Source: Pseudomonas sp. B21-015
GTDB lineage: Bacteria > Pseudomonadota > Gammaproteobacteria > Pseudomonadales > Pseudomonadaceae
Assembly: GCF_024749285.1 (NCBI RefSeq)
Contig: NZ_CP087196.1
Span: 1,426,001 to 1,490,000, forward strand
Length of the DNA stretch: 64,000 nt
Reading direction: 5' to 3'
Made by a program: the position numbers and the translations under genes. The notes beneath the pieces were generated by a model. That model had not been told where the DNA came from, made no database searches, and saw only the letters and a list, made by a program, of their open reading frames with translations. This document shows positions 56,786 to 64,000 of this stretch, piece by piece (the first letter of the stretch is position 1; the number at the start of each line of letters is the position of its first letter).

Positions 56786-57667
56786 ATGATCGGCTTCACA
56801 TCAATCAAACGCATTCTTCTGGCAACCGCCACCCTCGGCTTCGCGGCCCACGCCGCGGCAGCGTCCACCCTGACGCTGGACGTCTACAACCCTGGCACCA
56901 ATGCGATCTTCCCGGTGACCTCGGTACTGGTCAGCGGTGAGAAAGAAGCGATTCTGGTGGATGCGCAATTCGGCAAAGCCCAGGCCGAACAGGTGGTGGA
57001 AAAAATCCGCGCCAGCGGCAAGCAACTGACCACCATCTACATCAGCCACGGTGACCCGGATTACTACTTCGGCCTCGACACCGTGACCCAAGCGTTCCCG
57101 AAAGCCAAAGTGCTGGCCTCGCAACCGACCGTCGATCACATCAAGAAAACCGTCGACGGCAAACTGGCGTTCTGGGGCCCGAAAATGGGGGCCGACGTGC
57201 CGAACAAAACCATCGTGCCGCAGGTGCTCAAGGGCGACAGCCTGATGCTGGAAGGGCAGAAGTTGCAGGTGGTCGGCCTGGATGGCAAGCAGCCGGATCG
57301 CAGCTTTGTGTGGATCCCGTCGATCAAGGCAGTGGTCGGTGGTGTGGTCGTCGCCGAAAACATTCACGTGTGGATGGCTGACACCCAGACCCCGCAGTCC
57401 CATGCCGATTGGCTGACGACGCTGCACACGATTGAAGCCTTGAAGCCGAACACCATCGTGCCGGGTCACTACCTGGGTGAGAGCGCTCGCTCTCTGGCGG
57501 CGGTGCAGTTCACTGCCGATTACATCAAGGCTTTCGACGAAGAAACCGCCAAGGCGAAAGACGCTGCCGAGCTGATCGGCGCGATGAAAAAACGCTACCC
57601 GACCCTGGGTGAAGAAAGCTCGCTGGAGCTGAGCGCCAAAGTCGCCAAGGGCGAGATGAAGTGGTAA
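56786..57667 (+). CDS. Exported metallo-beta-lactamase-fold hydrolase
   Basis: 293 residues from the ATG at 56786, after GGAGC. A Sec signal peptide (MIGFTSIKRILLATATLGFAAHAAAA) is followed by an MBL fold. The metal motif reads SHGDPDYYFGLD, so the usual HxHxDH is changed to H-x-D-x-D-Y; other positions (LVDAQFG, VPGHYLG) are kept. This variant occurs in a subgroup of proteins of unknown substrate and raises the question whether it binds metal. Divergent from LysR; a REP element and the oxidoreductase gene follow. Confidence 0.82.
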   Translation: MIGFTSIKRILLATATLGFAAHAAAASTLTLDVYNPGTNAIFPVTSVLVSGEKEAILVDAQFGKAQAEQVVEKIRASGKQLTTIYISHGDPDYYFGLDTVTQAFPKAKVLASQPTVDHIKKTVDGKLAFWGPKMGADVPNKTIVPQVLKGDSLMLEGQKLQVVGLDGKQPDRSFVWIPSIKAVVGGVVVAENIHVWMADTQTPQSHADWLTTLHTIEALKPNTIVPGHYLGESARSLAAVQFTADYIKAFDEETAKAKDAAELIGAMKKRYPTLGEESSLELSAKVAKGEMKW

Positions 57668-57681
57668 TCCGCCGCACTCAA

Positions 57682-57793
57682 CTGATCATTCCCACGCTCT
57701 GCGTGGGAATGCAGCCAGGGACGCTCCGCGTCCCATCAAGAGCCGAACGCGGAGCGTCCGTTGAGGCATTCCTTTGCTGCGCGTGGGAACGAT
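57682..57793. repeat. REP-type repeat family C, left copy flanking the oxidoreductase gene
   Basis: Outer arms GATCATTCCCACGCTCTGCG and CGCGTGGGAACGATC. The inner 55 bases are the reverse complement of the inner part of the copy at 58451-58563. Confidence 0.85.
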
Positions 57794-57824
57794 CATCTTC
57801 ACCCACGCCAACTGGAGAAACGTC

Positions 57825-58439
57825 ATGAGCAACATTGCAATCATCGGTGCCACCGGTCGTGCCGGTAGCCAACTGTTGGAAGAAGCCCTGCGTCGCGGTC
57901 ACAGCGTCACCGCCATCGCCCGCGACACCTCGAAAATCGGCCAGCGTGCCGGTGTGGTCAGCAAGAATGTGGACGTGCTCGACGCTGCTGCATTGCAAGC
58001 CGCCGTGGCCGGGCATGATGCGGTGATCAGCGCTGCGCACTTCTCCACCATCCCCGCCAGCGCGGTCATCGAGCCGGTGAAGAAGGCCGGGGTCAAACGT
58101 CTGCTGGTAGTGGGAGGTGCCGGTTCGCTGTTGCTGCCGAATGGCTCTCGTGTAATCGACAGCGAAGGCTTCCCGGAGGAGTACAAGGCCGAGGCCAGCG
58201 CCGGCGCCGCGTTCCTGAATACCTTGCGTCAGGAAAAGGAGCTGGACTGGACCTTCCTGTCGCCATCGGCGGAATTCGTCGAAGGTGAGCACACGGGTAC
58301 GTTTCGGGTCGGCAAGGATGACTTGCTGGTGAGTGCCGAAGGCCGCAGCTGGATTACCTTTGCTGACTTCGCGATTGCGCTGCTCGATGAAGTGGAAACG
58401 CCGAAGCATTCCCGTCAGCGGTTTACTGTCGGGTATTGA
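57825..58439 (+). CDS. NAD(P)-binding oxidoreductase, NmrA/YwnB-like
   Basis: 204 residues from the ATG at 57825, after GGAG. Atypical SDR: Rossmann motif IIGATGRAGSQLLEEAL, VVGGAGSLLLPNGS and DWTFLSPSAEF are typical of the small NAD(P)-binding/flavin-reductase-like proteins. There is no classical YxxxK. It is framed by inverted REP family C units, and may act with the exported hydrolase upstream or independently. Confidence 0.82.
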   Translation: MSNIAIIGATGRAGSQLLEEALRRGHSVTAIARDTSKIGQRAGVVSKNVDVLDAAALQAAVAGHDAVISAAHFSTIPASAVIEPVKKAGVKRLLVVGGAGSLLLPNGSRVIDSEGFPEEYKAEASAGAAFLNTLRQEKELDWTFLSPSAEFVEGEHTGTFRVGKDDLLVSAEGRSWITFADFAIALLDEVETPKHSRQRFTVGY

Positions 58440-58450
58440 TGGCGCTGCTT

Positions 58451-58563
58451 CTGATCGTTCCCACGCTCTGCGTGGGAATGCCTCAACGGACGCTCCGCGT
58501 TCGGCTCTTGATGGGACGCGGAGCGTCCCGGGCTGCATTCCTTTGCTGCGCGTGGGAACGATC
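58451..58563. repeat. REP-type repeat family C, right copy in inverted orientation
   Basis: Same outer arms as the copy at 57682-57793. The central segment (GGAATGCCTCAACGGACGCT...) is the exact reverse complement of that copy's centre. Confidence 0.85.
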
Positions 58564-58575
58564 TATGAGCATCTC

Positions 58576-59457
58576 TTAGCGACTTTGCGCTTGCTCCACC
58601 AACCACCCCATCAACTCGCGCAACTTCGGCGAAGGTTCCGGTTTCTCGGGGAACACCAGGTAATACGCCAACCCGGTTTTCACCTTCAAATCAAAGGGCA
58701 TGACCAGCCGCCCGGCACTCAAGTCATCGCCAATCAACGACCAATCACCAATCGCCACGCCCGTCCCCTGGGACGCCATCGACATCGCCAGGTCCAGGGT
58801 TTCGAAATGCTGGCCCTTGCCGACATTGCTCAGATGAATATCCGCCGCTTTCAGCCAGGCTTTCCAGTCCCGCTCATCCCGGGTTGGATGCAGCAACAGG
58901 TGCTGTTGCAGATCGGCCGGGGTCTGCAAGGCTAACGGCCCTTCAAGCATCGGCCGGGAACACACGGGGGTCAGTTGCTCATCGAACAAATGATGAGAAA
59001 CCAGTGAATTGTCCGGCGGCGCGCCATACATCACCGCCGCATCGAATTGCTCGCGATGAAAGTCCACGCCGTGTTTCACCGTGGTGGTCAACTCCACCGG
59101 CACATCCGGGCGTTCCTTTTGCCACTGCAACAGGCGCGGCAACAGCCAGCGCATCACGCAGGTCGGTGCCTTGAGTTGCAGGGTTTCGCGCTTCTCGCCG
59201 ATCTGTTCAACCGCCTCGTCGATCAGGCCGAAAATCTGCTGCACCCGTGGCAGCCATTCCCGTCCTTCGGCGGTCAAGCTCAAGCCCCGCGCCTGACGAA
59301 TGAACAGCTCATACCCCAGATGATCTTCCAGCCCGGCGATCTGCCGGCTCACCGCACCTTGGGTGATGTGCAGTTGTTCGGCGGCCCGGGTGAAGTTGCA
59401 GCACTGCGCGGTGATCAGAAAAGTGTGCAGCGCCGGCAGGGGAGGCAATCGTTTCAT
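58576..59457 (-). CDS. LysR-type regulator, GcvA-like
   Basis: 293 residues. Helix-turn-helix (NFTRAAEQLHITQGAVSRQI) at residues 21-40 and a GcvA/AmpR-type LysR substrate-binding domain (FDAAVMYGAPPDNSLVSHHLFDE). Divergent from the decarboxylase gene, so it is the likely regulator of the arginine/guanidino-type cluster to its right. Confidence 0.88.
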   Translation of the reverse strand: MKRLPPLPALHTFLITAQCCNFTRAAEQLHITQGAVSRQIAGLEDHLGYELFIRQARGLSLTAEGREWLPRVQQIFGLIDEAVEQIGEKRETLQLKAPTCVMRWLLPRLLQWQKERPDVPVELTTTVKHGVDFHREQFDAAVMYGAPPDNSLVSHHLFDEQLTPVCSRPMLEGPLALQTPADLQQHLLLHPTRDERDWKAWLKAADIHLSNVGKGQHFETLDLAMSMASQGTGVAIGDWSLIGDDLSAGRLVMPFDLKVKTGLAYYLVFPEKPEPSPKLRELMGWLVEQAQSR

Positions 59458-59616
59458 TGGGATCCAAGGTATGACGTGAGGACATGGCTAGTATGACTTT
59501 TTATCCATTGTTGCGGCGACGTGTCGCCCGTTCCAATGAGGCCATCCCTGGACCTGCCAACCCATCATAAACACAGCGCAGGCCCGGCGTCTCAAACGAA
59601 CAAAAAGGGCAAACAC

Positions 59617-61254
59617 ATGGCGACGTGCGGCGAAGTATTGGTCAAGTTACTCGAAGATTACGGGGTCGAGCAGGTGTTCGGCATTCCCGGGGTGCATACC
59701 GTGGAGCTGTATCGCGGGCTGGCCCGTTCGAGCATCAACCACGTCACTCCACGCCACGAACAGGGCGCCGGCTTCATGGCCGACGGTTATGCGCGCACCA
59801 GCGGCAAACCGGGTGTGTGCTTCATCATCACCGGCCCCGGCATGACCAACATCACCACCGCCATGGGCCAGGCTTACGCTGACTCGATCCCGATGCTGGT
59901 GATCTCCAGCGTGCAATCGCGCAGCCAATTGGGCGGCGGGCGCGGCAAGCTGCATGAGCTGCCGAACCAGAGTGCACTGGTCGGCGGCGTGGCAGCGTTC
60001 TCCCACACCTTGATGTCGGCGGCTGAATTGCCGGGCGTGTTGGCCCGCGCCTTCGCCCTGTTCCAGGCTGGACGTCCGCGTCCGGTGCACATCGAAATCC
60101 CGTTGGACGTGCTGGTGGAAGAAGCCGATGAGTTGCTCGCCAGCGTGCCGGTGAACATCGATCGAGCCGGTGCCTCGCCAAGCGCGATCAGCCGCATGAC
60201 CGAACTGCTTGCCGGTGCAAAATGCCCGTTGATTCTCGCCGGTGGCGGCGCCATCGATGCGGCGGCCGAGCTGACTGAGCTGGCCGAACTGCTGGATGCG
60301 CCAGTGGCTCTGACCATCAATGCCAAGGGCATGCTCGAATCCAGCCATCCATTGCTGATCGGTTCGACCCAAAGTCTGGTGGCAACCCGTGCACTGGTGG
60401 CCGAGGCCGACGTGGTACTGGCCATCGGCACCGAACTGGCCGAAACCGATTACGACGTCACCTTCGCGGGTGGTTTCGAAATCCCTGGCGTGCTGCTGCG
60501 CGTGGACATCGACCCCGACCAGACCGTGCGCAATTACCCGCCGAAGGTCGCGTTGGTGGCTGACTCGCGCCACGCCGCTCAGGCCTTGCTGAGTGCGCTA
60601 TCCCACAAGTCGCTGGCCGAGCGTCGCAACGATTGGGGGCAAGTGCGTGCCGCGCGTTTGCGCGATGAACTGGCCGCGACCTGGGACGCCCCGACGCTGG
60701 CTCAGACCCGCTTCCTGGAAACCGTGCTGTACGAATTGCCGAACGCGGTGTTCGTTGGCGATTCGACCCAACCGGTGTACACCGGCAACCTGACCTTCAA
60801 CCCGGAACGCCCGCGTCGCTGGTTCAACTCGTCCACCGGTTACGGCACCCTCGGTTACGCCTTGCCGGCGGCGATTGGCGCCTGGCTCGGTGGTAGCGTC
60901 GAAGGCGGTGCGCGCCCTCCGGTGGTGTGCCTGATCGGCGACGGCGGTCTGCAATTCACCTTGCCGGAACTGGCCAGCGCGGTGGAAGCACGCACCCCGG
61001 TGATCGTATTGCTGTGGAATAACCAGGGCTACGAAGAGATCAAGAAATACATGGTCAACCGTGCCATCGAGCCGGTGGGCGTGGACATCTACACCCCCGA
61101 TTTCATCGGTGTGGCCAAGGCGCTGGGCTGCGCGGCCGAGGCGGTCAGCGGTGTCGAAGAACTGCGCAGCGCGCTGCGTCTCGCCACCGATCGCCAGGGC
61201 CCGACCCTGATTGAAATCGATCAGACCCAGTGGATGAAGGCGGTGTCGAAATGA
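59617..61254 (+). CDS. aruI: ThDP-dependent decarboxylase, AruI-like (5-guanidino-2-oxopentanoate decarboxylase)
   Basis: 545 residues from the ATG at 59617 (MATCGEVLVKLLEDYGV); the frame also opens at 59521. It belongs to the acetolactate synthase/pyruvate decarboxylase family: the ThDP-activating Glu lies in TPRHEQGAGFMADGYAR, and the Mg/ThDP motif is GDGGLQFTLPELASAVE...NNQGY. The sequence follows P. aeruginosa AruI closely in the first 130 residues as I recall it; AruI decarboxylates 2-ketoarginine to 4-guanidinobutyraldehyde. No transaminase gene aruH is adjacent. The ALDH gene overlaps its stop by four bases. Confidence 0.85.
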   Translation: MATCGEVLVKLLEDYGVEQVFGIPGVHTVELYRGLARSSINHVTPRHEQGAGFMADGYARTSGKPGVCFIITGPGMTNITTAMGQAYADSIPMLVISSVQSRSQLGGGRGKLHELPNQSALVGGVAAFSHTLMSAAELPGVLARAFALFQAGRPRPVHIEIPLDVLVEEADELLASVPVNIDRAGASPSAISRMTELLAGAKCPLILAGGGAIDAAAELTELAELLDAPVALTINAKGMLESSHPLLIGSTQSLVATRALVAEADVVLAIGTELAETDYDVTFAGGFEIPGVLLRVDIDPDQTVRNYPPKVALVADSRHAAQALLSALSHKSLAERRNDWGQVRAARLRDELAATWDAPTLAQTRFLETVLYELPNAVFVGDSTQPVYTGNLTFNPERPRRWFNSSTGYGTLGYALPAAIGAWLGGSVEGGARPPVVCLIGDGGLQFTLPELASAVEARTPVIVLLWNNQGYEEIKKYMVNRAIEPVGVDIYTPDFIGVAKALGCAAEAVSGVEELRSALRLATDRQGPTLIEIDQTQWMKAVSK

Positions 61255-62711
61255 GTTCTTCTGCGACGTTCCCGACCACGCTTGACGGCCTGTACATCGA
61301 TGGCCAATGGTCGGCCGGCAACGAACATCTGCGCGTAATCAACCCGGCAACCGAAGCCCTGTTGACCACTGTTAACGGCGGCGATGCACACGCTGTCGAT
61401 CAGGCCGTCACCGCGGCGGCCAATGCTTTCAAGGAGTGGTCGAAAACCACCGGCGCCGAGCGCGGCGCGATCCTGCGCAGAATCGCCGCTGGCGTGCAGG
61501 CCGGTCGCGAACAGTTGATGAAGTTGCAGTCGAGCAACAACGGCAAACCGCTGTTTGAAGCGGCCATTGATGTCGACGATGTAATCGCCACGTTCGAGTA
61601 TTACGCCGATCTGGCCGAAGGCCTGGACGCGAAACAAGACAGCGCCGTGGCGTTGCCGAGCGATGATTTCAGCGCCCGTTTGCGCCGCGAGCCTTGCGGT
61701 GTGGTGGGGCTGATCGTGCCGTGGAACTTCCCGATGGTCACCACCGCCTGGAAACTCGCCCCGGCCCTGGCCGCCGGTTGCTGCGTGGTGCTCAAACCGT
61801 CTGAAGTGACGCCGCTGCCGGAGCTGGAACTGGCAACGATCATTGCCGAGGCCGGTCTGCCAAACGGTGTGTTCAACCTAGTCTGCGGCACTGGTCTTGC
61901 TGTTGGCGCACCGCTGTCGGCTGACCCGCGCATCGCCAAGATTTCCTTCACCGGCAGCAACGCAGTGGGCGTGCAGGTGATGCAGCGGGCGGCGGAAACC
62001 GTGAAAGGCGTGAGCCTGGAACTGGGCGGTAAATCCTCGCTGCTGGTGCTCAAAGACGCAGACGTAGAACTGGCCGTGGAAGTGGCCTGTGGCGGCGGTT
62101 TCTTCAACGCCGGGCAGATGTGTTCCGCCACCAGCCGCGTGCTGGTCGCCGATGAGCTGGCGGATAAATTTGTAGCGCGATTGAAGGCACGTGCCGAAAC
62201 CATTCGCGTGGCCGACCCGTTCGATCCGAATGTGGAAATGGGCGCACTGGTCAATCAGGCGCAATACCAGCGAGTGCTGGGGCACATCGATCTCGGTTTG
62301 AGCGCTGGCGCGAAACTGATCTGCGGCGGTAATCGCCCGGCAGATCTGCCGCGCGGCTATTTTTTGCAGCCGACCATTTTCATCGACGTGCCCTCAGGCA
62401 GTGCGTTGTGGTGCGAAGAGATTTTCGGCCCGGTGATCTGCGTGCGCAGTTTCACCTCTGAAGCCGAGGCGATCGCCCTGGCCAACGACAGTCAGTTCGG
62501 TCTGGTGGCCAGCGTGGTCACCCGCGACAGCGAAGCGGCGGATCGGGTCGCCAATGCTTTGCAGGCGGGGCTTGTGTGGATCAACGCGCCGCAAGTGATC
62601 TTCCCGCAGACCGCCTGGGGTGGCTACAAACAGAGCAGCATCGGCCGCGAATTGGGGCCGTGGGGCTTGCAGGCTTTCCAGGAAATCAAACACGTGATTC
62701 GGGCCATCTGA
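61251..62711 (+). CDS. Aminoaldehyde dehydrogenase-like (4-guanidinobutyraldehyde type)
   Basis: 486 residues. ALDH superfamily: catalytic Cys291 (FNAGQMCSATSR), general base Glu257 (SLELGGKS) and the NAD-binding PWNFPMVTTAWKLAPALAAGC block are intact. It resembles betaine/aminoaldehyde dehydrogenases. Being translationally coupled to the AruI-like decarboxylase, it probably oxidises 4-guanidinobutyraldehyde to 4-guanidinobutyrate, the KauB reaction. Other amino-aldehydes are possible. Confidence 0.85.
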   Translation: MSSSATFPTTLDGLYIDGQWSAGNEHLRVINPATEALLTTVNGGDAHAVDQAVTAAANAFKEWSKTTGAERGAILRRIAAGVQAGREQLMKLQSSNNGKPLFEAAIDVDDVIATFEYYADLAEGLDAKQDSAVALPSDDFSARLRREPCGVVGLIVPWNFPMVTTAWKLAPALAAGCCVVLKPSEVTPLPELELATIIAEAGLPNGVFNLVCGTGLAVGAPLSADPRIAKISFTGSNAVGVQVMQRAAETVKGVSLELGGKSSLLVLKDADVELAVEVACGGGFFNAGQMCSATSRVLVADELADKFVARLKARAETIRVADPFDPNVEMGALVNQAQYQRVLGHIDLGLSAGAKLICGGNRPADLPRGYFLQPTIFIDVPSGSALWCEEIFGPVICVRSFTSEAEAIALANDSQFGLVASVVTRDSEAADRVANALQAGLVWINAPQVIFPQTAWGGYKQSSIGRELGPWGLQAFQEIKHVIRAI

Positions 62712-62728
62712 CAGCACGAAAAAGGTGA

Positions 62729-62755
62729 GCGCATGCCTCTTGATGAGGCATGCGC
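62729..62755. repeat. 11-base inverted repeat after the ALDH gene
   Basis: GCGCATGCCTC / GAGGCATGCGC with a five-base loop, 18 bases after the ALDH stop. It lacks a T-run, so it is a weak terminator or attenuating hairpin. Confidence 0.5.
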
Positions 62756-62866
62756 CAGCGTCATGGCTTCAATGAGTTTTTATCGATAGTCAGGTGTTTT
62801 GCACGACCTCAGGATGAACCCGCCAGCTCAGCTAACCCCCCGTAAATACGGGGCCTGATGCAGATC

Positions 62867-62881
62867 TGGCCGCGCGGATGC
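62867..62881 (+). promoter_or_regulatory. Candidate sigma-54 promoter
   Basis: TGGC at 62867-62870 and TGC at 62879-62881 have the spacing of the -24 GG and -12 GC elements (consensus TGGCAC-N5-TTGCA), about 50 bases before the binding-protein gene. The -24 half is good and the -12 half has one mismatch. Nitrogen control would fit an amine/polyamine transporter. Confidence 0.45.
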
Positions 62882-62928
62882 AACGGTTGCGACCAACCTC
62901 ATACTTAAAAAAACAAAGGGAGTCCTTC

Positions 62929-64000
62929 ATGGGCGAGCATGATCTGAACAGACGTCAATTCATCAAAACCGTGGGCGTAGCTTCGGTTGCAGCGGCGGCC
63001 ATGAGCATGCCGTTCATCCGGGCCAATGCCAGCGATACACGCTTTGCGGGCAAGACCCTGCGCTTGCTGACCTGGTCCGATGACACGGGCCTTGCGGCGC
63101 TGCGCAATATCGCGGCCACCTTCGAAGACAAATACGGCTGCAAGGTCATCGCTGACCGCACCGGCAGCACTTCGGAAATGGTCGCCAAGCTGAAAGCCGG
63201 CGGTGATCGCCCGCAGTACGACATCATCACCCTGGCAGGCGTCGGCGCCGAAGGTCTGGCCGCCGCCAACCTGCTGGAAAAACCCGACCTCAACCGCATT
63301 CCCAACCTGGTCGACGTGCCGGAGAAATACCGCACCGGCGCCAACGGTCATGGCATCGGTTACCTGTTGTGGTGCAACAGCCTGGTCTACAGCACCCGCA
63401 CCCAGAAAGAAGCCCCGGCCAGCTACGCCGCCCTGTGGGACGCGGACCTGGCACCGAACATCTTCCTGCCACCGCCAAACTGGACCGAGGCCATGGACCT
63501 GATCATCATCGCCGCCAAACTGGCCGGTGGTGACGAACACAACATCGAGCCGGGTTTCAAGAAACTCGCCGAGCTCAAGGACCGTGTAGTGACGTTGGGC
63601 GAAAACCCGAACCAGATCGCCGAACTGTTCCGCACCGGTTCCCTGGACATGGGCGGCCTGTACGCGCCAGCGTTCTTCCCGAAACAGATTCGCGATCCGG
63701 CCTACGGCCTGGGCGCCACGTTTGGCATGAAGGAAGGTTTCTACACCGATTTGATGCTGTCGGTGATGCCGAAAAATCGTCCGGGCGACACCGACATGGC
63801 GTACGCCTTCATCAACCACTCTCTGGACCCGCTGGTGCAGGGCAAGATGGCCGAAGACATCTACAACGGTCCGGTCAACGCCAAGGCGATCATCTCCGCC
63901 GATGCGCGCAAGAGCCCGTACATCCTCACGCCGGAGCAGATTGCCGAGAAGGCGATCATGCACGACAACGCCTTCCTGGCCACCGTGCATGACCAATGGA
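62929..64000 (+). CDS. Twin-arginine-exported polyamine-type ABC substrate-binding protein, 3' truncated by window
   Basis: 357 codons are visible from the ATG at 62929, after AAAGGGAG, and the frame is still open at the window edge. The N-terminus MGEHDLNRRQFIKTVGVASVA is a twin-arginine signal (RRQFIK), with a hydrophobic stretch to about residue 32. The mature protein is a PotD/spermidine-putrescine-type periplasmic binding protein: LRLLTWSDDTGLAALRNIAATFEDKYGCKV, YDIITLAGVGAEGL, NEYTEAMD-like segments and GLGATFGMKEGFYTD. It probably feeds an ABC importer whose permeases lie beyond the window. A large minus-strand frame here is only a shadow. Confidence 0.85.
   Translation, partial: MGEHDLNRRQFIKTVGVASVAAAAMSMPFIRANASDTRFAGKTLRLLTWSDDTGLAALRNIAATFEDKYGCKVIADRTGSTSEMVAKLKAGGDRPQYDIITLAGVGAEGLAAANLLEKPDLNRIPNLVDVPEKYRTGANGHGIGYLLWCNSLVYSTRTQKEAPASYAALWDADLAPNIFLPPPNWTEAMDLIIIAAKLAGGDEHNIEPGFKKLAELKDRVVTLGENPNQIAELFRTGSLDMGGLYAPAFFPKQIRDPAYGLGATFGMKEGFYTDLMLSVMPKNRPGDTDMAYAFINHSLDPLVQGKMAEDIYNGPVNAKAIISADARKSPYILTPEQIAEKAIMHDNAFLATVHDQW

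Noticed and set aside
62905..63996. 363-codon minus-strand open frame
   Set aside because: Shadow of the plus-strand substrate-binding protein gene, which has a twin-arginine signal and clear PotD-like blocks and is only cut by the window end.

Overview
The window is a stretch of chromosome from a fluorescent Pseudomonas (P. fluorescens group). The evidence is high-GC coding with typical Pseudomonas codon use, gene blocks in the order known from P. aeruginosa and P. putida (argF; bfrB-bfd; peroxiredoxin-rnt-pyrC-motY-argG; nth-rnf-metG-apbC; hugZ-fxsA-groES-groEL; colRS-inaA-mexVW-imelysin-bifA-sodB-argO-argP), and many dispersed REP-type palindromes of three families. No tRNA, rRNA, prophage, insertion sequence or CRISPR array was seen.

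Layout. 0-3 kb: 3' end of ybaK, then argF with an overlapping ABC ATPase gene. 3-8 kb: an orphan molybdopterin oxidoreductase, monothiol glutaredoxin, bacterioferritin with its ferredoxin, and a 2-Cys peroxiredoxin. 8-12 kb: RNase T, dihydroorotase, the flagellar protein MotY and argG. 12.1-13.4 kb is a small low-GC island with an unrecognised membrane protein and a strongly G/T-skewed stretch, followed by an orphan BvgA-type response regulator. 14-19 kb: nth at the end of an unusual rnf-like operon. 19-24 kb: metG, apbC, an SDR and a HugZ-like protein. 24-27 kb: fxsA and groESL. 27-34 kb: an envelope cluster around the ColRS two-component system (PAP2 phosphatase, LTA-synthase-like transferase, methyltransferase, InaA kinase). 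34-38 kb: MexVW-like efflux pair. 38-44 kb: an iron-type periplasmic cluster (two imelysins, a di-heme oxidoreductase, DUF1513). 44-50 kb: BifA, SodB, ArgO, an ACT protein, ArgP, an epimerase and a coiled-coil protein. 51-59 kb: accessory metabolism (DHA2 efflux pump, pobA/pobR, LysR regulators, metallo-hydrolase, small oxidoreductase). 59-64 kb: AruI-type decarboxylase, aminoaldehyde dehydrogenase and a polyamine-type binding protein cut by the window end.

Main points for a second look. (1) The rnf-like operon keeps RnfB, D, G, E and A but has no rnfC; RnfA has lost both, and RnfE one, of the membrane cysteines known to hold the intramembrane [2Fe-2S] cluster; RnfB lacks its membrane anchor and carries a long repeated tail. 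It looks like a rebuilt electron-transfer complex. (2) argG is preceded by three tandem 21-bp ArgR-like units, and argF by a matching site. (3) Two near-consensus ColR boxes flank colRS, one toward the LTA-synthase-like gene and one before the methyltransferase-inaA operon. (4) A Fur-box-like perfect palindrome precedes the lipoprotein imelysin gene. (5) One oxidoreductase gene is framed by inverted copies of a REP doublet.

All functional calls rest on reading the protein sequences and on remembered family features; no database search was run.
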